From Rhodobacteraceae bacterium UBA6213 (GTDB lineage: Bacteria > Pseudomonadota > Alphaproteobacteria > Rhodobacterales > Rhodobacteraceae): a stretch of DNA of 64,000 bases. The notes below the pieces were generated by a model that saw only the letters and a program-made list of their open reading frames with translations, searched no databases and was not told the origin of the DNA. The stretch lies in contig DISJ01000018.1 in NCBI GenBank assembly GCA_002421605.1, forward strand, positions 1 to 64,000, written 5' to 3'. Below, in pieces: positions 42,198 to 50,919 of the stretch; position 1 is the stretch's first letter, and each line of letters starts with the position of its first letter. A program made the translations under genes and the position numbers.

Positions 42198-43111
42198 CCA
42201 TCATCGAAAAGACTTATCCAGCCACAGGTCCTGTAACCCTTGCGGCAAACATTACCGATTTCCCGCCGACGCACGCGCTTCTGGCTGGCGAAATCCAGTC
42301 AGACCTCGTTGGTCTTGAATTCGCTGGGCTCAAGAATGCCCATGCGGGCTTCAAGGACATGCTGCGCCGGATGCGGTTCGACATCTCCGAAATGGCGATA
42401 GCGACCTTTCTGCAGGCGCACGAGTTCGGCAAACCCTTTACTTTGCTGCCGCTGGTCGTACTTGGCCGATTTCAGCACCACTGCATCGGCTACAATACCG
42501 ATGTGCACCCAACCCTGAGCCCCGCGGACCTGCCGGGAAAGACGGTCGGGGTGCGTGCGTATACGCAGACTACTGGCCTTTGGGTGCGCGGCATCCTGCA
42601 AAATGAATTCGGCGTCGACCCCGACAGTGTAAAATGGCTCTGCTTCGACAAACCGCATCTGGAAGAATACACCGATCCACCTTCGGTGATCTGGGGCGAT
42701 CCGGCGAAAGACCCGGTCAACATGCTGCTCGACGGCGAGTTGGATGCGGCGGTTCTTGGCATGAACATGCCCAGCGATCCACGCATCAAGCCGTTGATCG
42801 CGAACCCACACGAAGCGGCGCTTGAATGGTACGGGCGCGCCGGCCTCGTGCCGCCAAACCACTATCTTATCGTGCCGAATGCTCTGTGCGACCAGCGCCC
42901 CGACGTCGTTCGCGAGGTCTGGCGCATATTGGTGGAAAGCCGCAAGCGCGCGCGGCCCGAGGGTCAGATCGACGCGTGGCCAGTGGGCATCGAGGCAAAC
43001 CGCAAGGCGCTCGAATGCGCGATCAAATACACGACGCAGCAACACATGATTACCAGACCGGTGGAGGTGGAAGATCTGTTCCACCCGCTGGTTCGCGAAA
43101 TCGCGCCCTAA
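42194..43111 (+). CDS. 4,5-dihydroxyphthalate decarboxylase-like protein, second copy
   Basis: A 305-residue protein with the same landmarks as 37362-38336: FDISEMAIATFLQAHEFG, LPLVVLGRFQHHCIGYN and GVRAYTQTTGLWVRGILQNEFG. No signal peptide. ATG 42194 overlaps the preceding TGA, so it is translationally coupled to the LigI-like gene; GTG 42188 is too close to AGGAGG. Two such proteins on opposite sides of ligJ suggest substrates that differ in carboxyl pattern, or a hetero-oligomer. Confidence 0.75.
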   Translation: MTIIEKTYPATGPVTLAANITDFPPTHALLAGEIQSDLVGLEFAGLKNAHAGFKDMLRRMRFDISEMAIATFLQAHEFGKPFTLLPLVVLGRFQHHCIGYNTDVHPTLSPADLPGKTVGVRAYTQTTGLWVRGILQNEFGVDPDSVKWLCFDKPHLEEYTDPPSVIWGDPAKDPVNMLLDGELDAAVLGMNMPSDPRIKPLIANPHEAALEWYGRAGLVPPNHYLIVPNALCDQRPDVVREVWRILVESRKRARPEGQIDAWPVGIEANRKALECAIKYTTQQHMITRPVEVEDLFHPLVREIAP

Positions 43112-43133
43112 CGGAGCGCCCCAAGAAGCATGG

Positions 43134-43158
43134 AAAAGGGGGCTCAGGCCCCCTTTTT
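43134..43158. terminator. Strong rho-independent terminator
   Basis: AAAAGGGGGC / GCCCCCTTTT stem with a 4-nt loop and T-run. The A-tract on the other side makes it usable by the converging amidohydrolase gene too. Confidence 0.85.
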
Positions 43159-43207
43159 GCGTGTTTTTCAGTTGCGGCCGTGCCGCCTGTGCCTCGGCTA
43201 GGCTAGG

Positions 43208-44053
43208 CTAGGTCAGCGCAGGATAAAGCCTCTGCGCCGTCTTGCCGAGGATCCAGTCCTGGTCTGCCTGCGGCAAAGCGGCCAGCCCCTGTTTGGCAAG
43301 TGCCAGCAGCGTCGGCAGCGTGCCGGTCGCCGAGGGATAGTTTGATCCCCATGCGCAACGGTCGGCGCCGAATTCGGCAACAATCTTGCTGAACTTTGTC
43401 GAGCTGGACGATTTGCCTTCGTTAGCGTCGAGAAATTTTCCGGAAACCAGTTTTACAAAGAGGTTTGGATATTTGGCGAGCGACCACAGCGCTTGTGCGC
43501 TCTCAAACGGGGCACCATCGTCGAATTTCACGCCGCCCAAATGATCGAGAAAGAAATTCACTGCTGGGAAGCGGCGCAGCACGGCTTCAAGTTCAGGGAA
43601 GTTCTTTGCCTTTATGTTGGTCGCAATTGATATCCCCTGCTCGGCCGCATACTCATAGCAAGGGAATATCCGCGGGTCGTCGAGCGACAGCCATGCTTCC
43701 TTTATGGTGCTACCTTGCGCGTAAATCCGCATGCCTGTGCAACCGCGCTCGATCCAGTGCGCCATCGCCTTGGGCGCGTCAGGATCGAGCACATTGACCG
43801 AAAACACCCCGGTCAGGCGATCTGGATAGCGAGCAACCGTGTCTGCGACATAGTCACATGCGAACCCGTAAGTGGTTGACGAATGAACCACCGCCGCCTT
43901 GTCGATGCCGGCCTCGTCCATGGCAGAGATCAGCTGTTCTGCGGTAATGGAACGTTCATGCGACCAGTCCGACCGGGTTCCGCCGAGTGGCGAAATAGGA
44001 TATTTGGCGGCGTCGTGCGAGACAATATGCGGATGCGTGTCGATAATGGTCAA
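43208..44053 (-). CDS. LigI-like amidohydrolase, second copy
   Basis: A 281-residue paralogue of 41316-42197: IDTHPHIV, AVNFFLDHLGGVKFDDG and RCAWGSNYPSATG. It is encoded on the opposite strand, converging on the first operon and lying just downstream of the TctA-TctB gene (69 bp), so it may be co-transcribed with the transporter. The metal site looks complete (HPH, later His, WGSN replacing WGTD-type ends). It probably hydrolyses a lactone or amide bond in the imported compound. Confidence 0.75.
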   Translation of the reverse strand: MTIIDTHPHIVSHDAAKYPISPLGGTRSDWSHERSITAEQLISAMDEAGIDKAAVVHSSTTYGFACDYVADTVARYPDRLTGVFSVNVLDPDAPKAMAHWIERGCTGMRIYAQGSTIKEAWLSLDDPRIFPCYEYAAEQGISIATNIKAKNFPELEAVLRRFPAVNFFLDHLGGVKFDDGAPFESAQALWSLAKYPNLFVKLVSGKFLDANEGKSSSSTKFSKIVAEFGADRCAWGSNYPSATGTLPTLLALAKQGLAALPQADQDWILGKTAQRLYPALT

Positions 44054-44122
44054 GGTCGGCTCCTGTATGGTTCCGCAGCCGCCGAAGCCCCGCGGAGTTT
44101 GTCTGCGAGATCTCCCGTGGCG

Positions 44123-46177
44123 CTACATTGAAGGCACAAGTTGGTGCAGGACCGGGACCAGCGTTCCGACGAGGGTATCGGGCCACGGAATGTGGATGAT
44201 CCGGTCAAAGATGATGTAGATCATGGCGGTCACACCTGCGGCGTAACCGAGGCAAAGCCGCCACGGTTCGCGGCCTTCGACGCGCATGAAGGCGATCACG
44301 ATGAGCGGAACGGTCGGAATCAGACCGATGACCGCCATGGACGCCAGGAATGCCAGGAACCAGCCGAAGAATAGTGCCGCGCGCAGCAACACGGTCGCGC
44401 GGCCAGGACCATCTTCGCCCGAGTCGAGGTCCATATGAATGCCCCGGTGCGACGACTTTTGGGCAACTGCCTCCGGGTGTCGGTCAGAGAAGGCGGCGTG
44501 AACATAGCTTATTGTCGCCGCGACGATGAGTACAACACAGACCACCGTTGGCCCTATCCGCGCGCCAAATGGCCATTCCTGCGCCGCCAGGAGCATCCCG
44601 ACACCCAGCGCGATGAATGCAAAGTAGAGCAGATCCGGGGCACGGAATGACGGAGCGCCAGACGGAACCAGGGATCTGATGCCCGCATGGCGGACCTCGT
44701 GAAACATCGGCCGCATGATCGCTATCGCCGCCAGAGCGAGAAGAACGATCACGCCGGGGCGCAAGAGCCAACTCCAGTCATAGCGCAGGATGGAAATGCC
44801 CATGTAACGTTCCATCAGCGCCCCAAGGACAAGGCCAAGGATCAGTGGTGGGCGGGGCCATTTCAACCGCTTCATCGTCCAGGCAAGCACGCCGAAAATG
44901 AGCAGCACAAACATGTCGCCCCAATTGCGCGACCCCTGAAAGGCACCGACATAGACCAGCGCCATGATCCCCGGAAGAACGAGAGTGTAGCGCAATGTCG
45001 AGATTTTCGCGAACTGGCCGCTCAACGCGAAGCAGAGCCCGGCCCCGAAAATGTTGGCGAGCGCAATCGACCAGACCAGCGAGTAGGTGAGACTGAGATC
45101 GGTGCTTAGCATTTGTGGCCCGGGAACGAACCCGTGTATCATCAGCGCGCCCAGCAAGATCGCCTGGCCAGCGCTTCCAGGAACGCCGAATGCTATCGTA
45201 GGAACCAGGCTGCCGCCTTCTTTCGAGTTGTTGGCAGATTCCGGCGCAATGACGCCCCGAACATCGCCTGTGGAAAAGGTCTCCTTGGCACCCTTTTCGG
45301 AACGCAATGCGTGGCCATAAGCGATCCAGTCGATGACCGATCCAGTAATGCCCGGGATGGCACCTAGGACAGTGCCGAGCGCGCTGCACCGAATGACGAG
45401 CCACCAGTTCTTGAACACGTCCCTGACGCCCTGGAGCATCCCGGCCGTTGCTTTGAACTTCATCTTGCTGGTGAGGGAGCTTCGCTGAATTGCGAGGTCG
45501 CACAGCTCGGGTAGAGCAAAGATACCGAGCAGCACTGGCAGCATCGGCACGCCGTCCCAAAGATATAGAACATCGCCGGTCCAACGCAGCTGGCCCGTCT
45601 GTGCATCGGTGCCGATCATGCCGACAAGAATGCCAAAGCTAGCCGCCACAATGCCCCGAAGCGGCGCATTCCCCGAAAGCGACGCCACCATTGCGATCCC
45701 GAACACGGTAAGCGCCAAAAGCTCGGGAGTTCCGATCGCCAGCACGAAGGGCCGGACAACCGGAATGGAAACGGCAAGGACCAGCGCCCCAATCAAGCCG
45801 CCAATCAGCGATGCGGTGAAACCTGCGCTCAGGGCGCGGCCTGCCTCGCCCTTTTTCGTCATTGGCAAACCGTCAAGCACAGTAGCCTGCGATGCGGACG
45901 TGCCGGGCACTCCAAAGAGAACCGCCGGGATCGTGTCAGAGGTCGAGGTTACCGCATGCATGCCAAGAAGCATCGCGAAGGCCGCATATGGGTCCATCGT
46001 ATAGGTGAACGGCACCAATAGTGCGAAGCCGGTCAGTCCACCAATCCCGGGCAGCAATCCGATGGCAAGCCCGACCAGGACCCCAATTACGAGGAACACC
46101 ATTCGTCCCGGCTGAACAATCAAGCCAAACGCATCGCTTGCGGACGCAAGCATGTAGGACACGTCAACAACTTCCAT
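44123..46177 (-). CDS. TTT transporter membrane protein, TctA-TctB fusion
   Basis: A 684-residue protein. Residues about 1-500 are TctA, with GLLPGIGGLTGFALLVPF, VTSTSDTIPAVLFGVPGTS and APESANNSKEGGSLVPTIAFG. The last 170 residues form an extra four-helix region typical of TctB (GPTVVCVVLIVAATISY; VPLIVIAFMRVEGREP). In most TTT systems TctA and TctB are separate genes. With TctC (46705-47751, divergent) it forms a proton- or sodium-driven uptake system for carboxylates. GGAGGACAAACT precedes the ATG at 46177. Confidence 0.85.
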   Translation of the reverse strand: MEVVDVSYMLASASDAFGLIVQPGRMVFLVIGVLVGLAIGLLPGIGGLTGFALLVPFTYTMDPYAAFAMLLGMHAVTSTSDTIPAVLFGVPGTSASQATVLDGLPMTKKGEAGRALSAGFTASLIGGLIGALVLAVSIPVVRPFVLAIGTPELLALTVFGIAMVASLSGNAPLRGIVAASFGILVGMIGTDAQTGQLRWTGDVLYLWDGVPMLPVLLGIFALPELCDLAIQRSSLTSKMKFKATAGMLQGVRDVFKNWWLVIRCSALGTVLGAIPGITGSVIDWIAYGHALRSEKGAKETFSTGDVRGVIAPESANNSKEGGSLVPTIAFGVPGSAGQAILLGALMIHGFVPGPQMLSTDLSLTYSLVWSIALANIFGAGLCFALSGQFAKISTLRYTLVLPGIMALVYVGAFQGSRNWGDMFVLLIFGVLAWTMKRLKWPRPPLILGLVLGALMERYMGISILRYDWSWLLRPGVIVLLALAAIAIMRPMFHEVRHAGIRSLVPSGAPSFRAPDLLYFAFIALGVGMLLAAQEWPFGARIGPTVVCVVLIVAATISYVHAAFSDRHPEAVAQKSSHRGIHMDLDSGEDGPGRATVLLRAALFFGWFLAFLASMAVIGLIPTVPLIVIAFMRVEGREPWRLCLGYAAGVTAMIYIIFDRIIHIPWPDTLVGTLVPVLHQLVPSM

Positions 46178-46704
46178 AGTTTGTCCTCCTCCCTTCGCCC
46201 GTCGATCCACCGTATCGGAAGCGGTCGGCAGGAGCCTTTCGACGTCGTGACCGCTGTCAGCGGCAGCTTTGAGCTTCGCGCCGTGCATGAAGCTGGCGTG
46301 TGTGCCCTATCTCGGGTCAATCTAATGTCCGAAGCGTCACCCAAGGCTAATCGTAATTGTCGCCCCCATCATAAGTTCTTTTCCATCGTGCCAACGGAAC
46401 TTTCTTAAACTGTGATGTCGACATCTCAATTTCACTGCCTGCACAACCGTCTAGCTAGGGCGCGCGCGCGGTTTGTTCGGTCATTGCGACCAATGCTGCC
46501 GATGTATTTTCGGAATACAACTCTTGCGCTAGCCGCCAATACTCAGAATTGGTTCTCTAACGCTGCCCATAGGTTTTCTGGCCGCGCGGGTTTTCAGGCG
46601 CTGCAATTGGCGTAGTCTATGCCGAGCGGCAGATTACCCCGCCATCCGGGCGCAATCGGTACGCGTCTGCTCTATGTAACCAATCGCGAATCGGGGAGGA
46701 TTCC
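46178..46704. other. Divergent promoter region of tctAB-type and tctC-type genes
   Basis: A 527-bp region with no ORF supported by motif or ribosome site. It presumably contains promoters for both divergent transporter genes. No clear operator was seen. Confidence 0.4.
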
Positions 46705-47751
46705 ATGAAAGCGATCAACTACACCCTTGCGCTCGGCCTTGCGGTCGGCGTCACGCTGGCGAATGCTGGAACAGTATCGGCGCAAACACCCGAAGAATTC
46801 TACACAGGCAAGACCGTGACAATCGTGGTCAGCGCCGCTGCAGGCACCGCATCGGACTCTGTCGCCAGGATGTTCGTGGACACTCTGGCGAAGCATTTTC
46901 CCGGCAAGCCGGACATGGTGGTCGTCAATAGGCCGGGCGCGGGTGGCTTGACCGCGGCATCCGAGTTGATGGTTTCCAGCGACAAGGACGGCACTGTCAT
47001 CGCCCTTTTGCAGCGGAACAACCTCTACATCCCGCTGGTCACCGGAAAGGAACAGCAGTTCGATCCGCGCAACGTGCGGTGGGTGGGCTCTATAAATGGC
47101 GAGGAATACCCCAACAACATTCTCTCCTTCGAAAGCTCGCCAGCGCAGTCGGCCGCGGAAATATTCGAAAAGCCTATGGTGATCGGGTCGACCAGCTTCA
47201 CCCACGAAAACCGAGCGATCCCGGCGATGATGAACAAGTACTTGGGCGCCCAGTTCAAGATTGTCCCGGGCTATGGCGGGCGCGGAGAAGTATACCTCGC
47301 GATGGAAAGAGGCGAAGTCGACGGCTGGATGCAGGGTTTCAACACGCTGAGAACAGCCGCGGGCGGCGGCGACTGGGTGAAAGCCGGGCGCGCCAAACCG
47401 ATCATCGTGATCGGAACCGAGCGGCATCCAGAATGGCCCGACGTGCCTGCCCTCGGTGAGTTCGTCAAGGACGACGAGCAGCGGTCGGTCATGAACTTCT
47501 TCCTTGCTCCGCTGCGGGCGGGTCGCCCCTTTGCCGTTCCGGGAGAGGTTCCCGAAGATCGCGTTGCGGCTATCCGTCAAGCCTTCGTGGACGCATTCGC
47601 TGATTCCGAGGCGTTGACGCTGCTGAACGCCAGCCTCGAGGCCAACACGACGCTGATCACCGGTGAAGAGCTGGAAGCGCTGGTCGCCCAGATCTACTCC
47701 GTATCAGACGAGACGTTGCAGGGTGCGCGCGACATCCTGATCGAAAAGTAG
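46705..47751 (+). CDS. TTT solute-binding protein (TctC/Bug family)
   Basis: A 348-residue protein with a Sec signal peptide (MKAINYTLALGLAVGVTLANAG) and the Bug fold: FYTGKTVTIVVSAAAGTASDSVAR and VVNRPGAGGLTAASELM. It captures the carboxylate substrate in the periplasm for the TctA-TctB fusion. The ATG has GGGGAGGATTCC upstream. The long C-terminal part (DDEQRSVMNFFLAPLRAG) is typical. The ligand is probably the aromatic or tricarboxylic acid handled by the neighbouring Lig-type enzymes. Confidence 0.88.
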   Translation: MKAINYTLALGLAVGVTLANAGTVSAQTPEEFYTGKTVTIVVSAAAGTASDSVARMFVDTLAKHFPGKPDMVVVNRPGAGGLTAASELMVSSDKDGTVIALLQRNNLYIPLVTGKEQQFDPRNVRWVGSINGEEYPNNILSFESSPAQSAAEIFEKPMVIGSTSFTHENRAIPAMMNKYLGAQFKIVPGYGGRGEVYLAMERGEVDGWMQGFNTLRTAAGGGDWVKAGRAKPIIVIGTERHPEWPDVPALGEFVKDDEQRSVMNFFLAPLRAGRPFAVPGEVPEDRVAAIRQAFVDAFADSEALTLLNASLEANTTLITGEELEALVAQIYSVSDETLQGARDILIEK

Positions 47752-48083
47752 TCGCACTCGGCCTTGAAAGCATGAGGGCGCCGCCGCGCCGACATCAACC
47801 ATGACGGGTCAATCATGGGCAGGTGTCGGTCGTGGCGGCGTCGAAGCATTCAGCGCCTGGCCACCGCTATACCGTCGCCGCCGTGCGGTAAGATCCTTGA
47901 CAGAGTCTTGCGCCGCCATGGAGTAGAGGCGTTCTTGATCAACGATGGGCACCGCTCCTGCATGGCGGGGGAGAGTCCGCTCACGCCTTCCATAACCCTG
48001 CCGGTCTCGCCAAACGCAATGATAGTGCTTCGGATTCAGTTGATTAGACTTCGCCACAGAGCGATTCCGGGTCCACGAAGACG
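47752..48083. other. Intergenic stretch before the first DUF3489 cassette
   Basis: A 332-bp region with no supported gene. Its last 70-80 bp (from ATTCAGTTGATTA near 48034) match the sequence upstream of the second cassette (from 49727), so the duplication includes leader DNA. Confidence 0.5.
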
Positions 48084-48338
48084 ATGCAACTCACCGCCGG
48101 AGAACAAGCCAGAACCAGCCGCCGCGCCACCGAAAATGCTAAGGCTCTCGATGCCTTCATCGCCGCCAAGGCCGAGATCGACGCGATGCTGGCACGCCTC
48201 GCCGCGGTCAGCGCGGGCCACTTCGAGACGAACCCGGACGAGGTCAACTGGGGGCATGTGGGCATGCTGGACCACTACCGAGCCAAGCTGCGCGAGATCA
48301 CAGACAGCGGCTTCAAGGAAGGCGAACACGCCGCCTGA
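48084..48338 (+). CDS. Small conserved protein of DUF3489 cassette, copy A
   Basis: An 84-residue protein: MQLTAGEQARTSRRATENAK, then NPDEVNWGHVGMLDHYRAKL and EGEHAA at the C-terminus. Copy B (49801-50028) keeps NWGHVG and EGEHAA. In copy B translation could start at a methionine that is Arg here, so this copy may be poorly translated. Function unknown; probably plasmid- or phage-derived. Confidence 0.55.
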   Translation: MQLTAGEQARTSRRATENAKALDAFIAAKAEIDAMLARLAAVSAGHFETNPDEVNWGHVGMLDHYRAKLREITDSGFKEGEHAA

Positions 48339-48445
48339 CGCGGCCAACGCCGCGAGCGCCGGGTGCGCGCCCAACGCCCCGTCCAATGGCTGGGCTTGCC
48401 TCTGTAGAAGGCGCGCATCCCGCGCGCCCTGATCCCGGAGGCGGT

Positions 48446-49063
48446 ATGGCCAGACTCACCGAAACCCAGACCCTCATCCTCAGCGCCGGTGCCCAGCGCG
48501 CGGGTTGCATTGCCCTGCCGTTGCCCAAGGGGCTGGCCGCGGCGGCGGCGAAAATGGCTGTTGGCAAGATGATTGAGCGCAGCTGGCTGCAGGAGGTCGA
48601 AGCCTCCTCAAGCCGCGGCGAGCCGCTCTGGCGCGAAACGGGCGATGGCCTTGGCACAACGCTGGTGATCACCGAGACAGGTTTGCTGGCGATTGGGATC
48701 GAACGGGTGGTGGCCAGCGCGGGCGCCAGCGCGCTGAAGGTAGAGCCTAGATCAGTTGCCACAGCCGATCAGCCTGCCACACTTCGCCCGGGTACCAAAC
48801 AAGCCCAGATCATAGCATTGTTGCGCCGACCACAAGGCGCCGCCATCGCTGAGATCGTCGCCGCAACGCAATGGAAGCGGCACACCGTGAGGGGTTCAAT
48901 TTCTGGAGTTCTGAAGAAAAAGCTCGGGCTTTCCACCGCTTCCGAAAAGGTCGAAGGCCAAGGATCGGTGTATAGGATAGCCCGACGCAGGTTCGTGCGG
49001 AATCCGACATCGTACTGCGGCGCGGAACGTTTACGACCGCACGCCGCCGACGCGCACGCGTGA
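48446..49063 (+). CDS. DUF3489-domain protein, copy A
   Basis: A 205-residue protein: MARLTETQTLILSAGAQRAG at the N-terminus, GTKQAQIIALLRRPQGAAIA in the middle, and the DUF3489 core ISGVLKKKLGL. It differs from copy B (50255-50788) by a 26-residue C-terminal extension, which appears because copy A lacks the stop after VYRI. Likely a winged-helix DNA-binding protein. The small gene found between the two genes in copy B is missing here. Confidence 0.75.
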   Translation: MARLTETQTLILSAGAQRAGCIALPLPKGLAAAAAKMAVGKMIERSWLQEVEASSSRGEPLWRETGDGLGTTLVITETGLLAIGIERVVASAGASALKVEPRSVATADQPATLRPGTKQAQIIALLRRPQGAAIAEIVAATQWKRHTVRGSISGVLKKKLGLSTASEKVEGQGSVYRIARRRFVRNPTSYCGAERLRPHAADAHA

Positions 49064-49413
49064 AAATATCGCTGGTTTCCGGTGATGGGATACGGACGAA
49101 TAGCGATACGCCCGGCCTGAAATAACTGGGTGTTGCGTGAGCGAGGGCGAAAGTCGGGCACCCGCCCGGCCTGCTGCCGTTGGCGTCCGCCAAACAATCT
49201 GTCGATGGTGCGCTCCAGTTTGCTTGGCGGTGAGCGCTGTCCGGTCGGTTTCAAGACGCGCCAATGCCCGCTTTGCATTGCCGGGTTGCAGGGTTATCAA
49301 ATAGTTGCACCCTTTGCTTTCAGAGGTGGAATTCGGATGCACCACGTTTGACCTGCGTCCCTGCTCCCTTTTTGTCGCGCTGCGTTTCGGTCGATCTGGA
49401 GGTCGACCCGAAA
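49064..49413. other. Intergenic debris between duplicated cassettes
   Basis: A 350-bp stretch with no ORF showing a recognisable motif. It lies between cassette A and a terminase-like remnant and is probably decayed phage or plasmid DNA. Confidence 0.4.
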
Positions 49414-49683
49414 TTAGCGCGGCTTTTTGCCTTCGGGGCCGTGCGGGGCGAGGCGTCTCTGGTAGGACGAGCTGTCCGCTGGCCCGGAAAACCCGCTTTC
49501 GCCGCCGGTGCTGCGGCGCTGCTGGTCGGGGTCGGTCATGTCGGCGCGGCGCACATCGGAGGCGGCCGCGTTGATCGACCCATCGCTGTAAACCACCAGC
49601 CGACTGGCCTTGCGTGCTTTCTGGATGGCCCCGCGCGAGAGGCCGGAATGGGCGGAATACTCCCGCTCGGACATACCTTCCAT
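49414..49683 (-). CDS. Terminase small subunit-like remnant
   Basis: An 89-residue ORF: MEGMSEREYSAHSGLSRGAI, then KARKASRLVVYSDGSINAAASD. This is the N-terminal HTH segment of proteobacterial phage proteins annotated as terminase small subunits or 'elements of external origin'. The family is longer, so this is a truncated copy. It diverges from cassette B. Confidence 0.6.
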   Translation of the reverse strand: MEGMSEREYSAHSGLSRGAIQKARKASRLVVYSDGSINAAASDVRRADMTDPDQQRRSTGGESGFSGPADSSSYQRRLAPHGPEGKKPR

Positions 49684-49800
49684 GCTGCTACTCGTCGTGC
49701 CTAAGGCAATGAAATTGCTTGTTATTCAGTTGATTACACTTCGGAAGAGAGCGATTCTGATTGCACCAGAACGATGCAACTCACCCCCGGAGACCACGCC

Positions 49801-50028
49801 ATGACCACCAGCCGCGCGACCGACAATGCCAAAGCCCTCAACGCCTTCATGACCACCAAGTTCCAGATCGACGCGATGCTGGAGCGCCTGAAAGCCCTGA
49901 GCGACGACCATTTCGAGACCCACCCCGACGAGATCAACTGGGGCCACGTCGGCACCCTGAACCATTACGCCAGCCTGATGCGCCAGATCACCGACGCCGC
50001 CTTCAAGGAGGGCGAACATGCCGCTTGA
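49801..50028 (+). CDS. Small conserved protein of DUF3489 cassette, copy B
   Basis: A 75-residue protein with NWGHVGTLNHYASLM and EGEHAA, homologous to 48084-48338. The ATG at 49801 follows CCCGGAGACCACGCC, a good ribosome site; an in-frame ATG at 49774 would add 9 residues. Its end overlaps the next gene by 11 bp. Unknown function. Confidence 0.65.
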   Translation: MTTSRATDNAKALNAFMTTKFQIDAMLERLKALSDDHFETHPDEINWGHVGTLNHYASLMRQITDAAFKEGEHAA

Positions 50029-50242
50029 TCCCGCCCAGCGCCACCAGATCGAACAGGATGCGATCACCGCCGCATGGGAGGCCGACCGCCTCGCCGCCTG
50101 CGACGACGCCATCGCCCTGCTGTGCGAGATCGCCGATCTGGAACGCGACGACGACGGCGGCGTGATCATCGGCACGGATGCCGACGGCCACAACGACCTG
50201 ATGTCGCGCATTACAGTCTTCCTTGCCACCCACGACGGGTAA
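50018..50242 (+). CDS. Small hypothetical protein of DUF3489 cassette B
   Basis: A 74-residue acidic, helical protein starting MPLDPAQRHQIEQDAITAAW, with LERDDDGGVIIGTDADG. It overlaps its upstream neighbour and ends 12 bp before the DUF3489 gene. The equivalent is absent from cassette A. Confidence 0.6.
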   Translation: MPLDPAQRHQIEQDAITAAWEADRLAACDDAIALLCEIADLERDDDGGVIIGTDADGHNDLMSRITVFLATHDG

Positions 50243-50254
50243 GAGGAACCCGCC

Positions 50255-50788
50255 ATGACCAAGCTGACCGATACCCAGACCATCATTCTCAGCGCCGGGG
50301 CCCAGCGCCCCGAAAACATCGCCCTGCCGCTGCCCAAGGGGCTGGCCGGAGCGGCGGCGAAGATGGCCGTCACCAAGATGATCGGTCACGGCTGGCTGCA
50401 GGAGGTCGACGCCAACCTGCGCCGGGGCGAACCGCTCTGGCGTGAAACCGGCGATGGCCATGGCACCACGCTGGTGGTTACGGACGCGGGGCTGCTTGCC
50501 ATCGGAATTGAACCGGTGGTGATCAAGACTGTGATCGCGATCCGCGACCATGCCGCCAAATCCACGGCATCGAAGTCGCCGACCCAGCGCGCCGGAACCA
50601 AGCAGGCGCAGATCATTGCCATGCTCCAGCGGCCCGAAGGGGCCACCATCGCCGAGATCGTTGCGGCCACTGCGTGGCAGGCTCATTCGGCCAGAGGTGT
50701 GATCTCGGGAGTGCTGAAGAAAAAGCTAGGCTTGGTGGTCGGCTCGACCAAGGAAGACGGCAGGGGGGCGGTGTATCGGATCGGCTGA
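50255..50788 (+). CDS. DUF3489-domain protein, copy B
   Basis: A 177-residue protein: MTKLTDTQTIILSAGAQRPE, GTKQAQIIAMLQRPEGATIA, ISGVLKKKLGL and a C-terminal VYRIG. Closely related to copy A and probably the ancestral form, since it keeps a normal stop. Proteins of this family have a winged-helix-like core and occur on plasmids and phage elements of alphaproteobacteria. Confidence 0.8.
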   Translation: MTKLTDTQTIILSAGAQRPENIALPLPKGLAGAAAKMAVTKMIGHGWLQEVDANLRRGEPLWRETGDGHGTTLVVTDAGLLAIGIEPVVIKTVIAIRDHAAKSTASKSPTQRAGTKQAQIIAMLQRPEGATIAEIVAATAWQAHSARGVISGVLKKKLGLVVGSTKEDGRGAVYRIG

Positions 50789-50919
50789 TGACGAAAGGAG
50801 CCCAAAGCCGCTGCTCATAAAGTTCACATCTTGTGTCTGCTTACGATATCGCTGCCGTATCCAAAATTGCGTCCGTTTCGAGAAAGGCGCCGTTCAGTTT
50901 GCTCTACTGTTTCTGAAGT

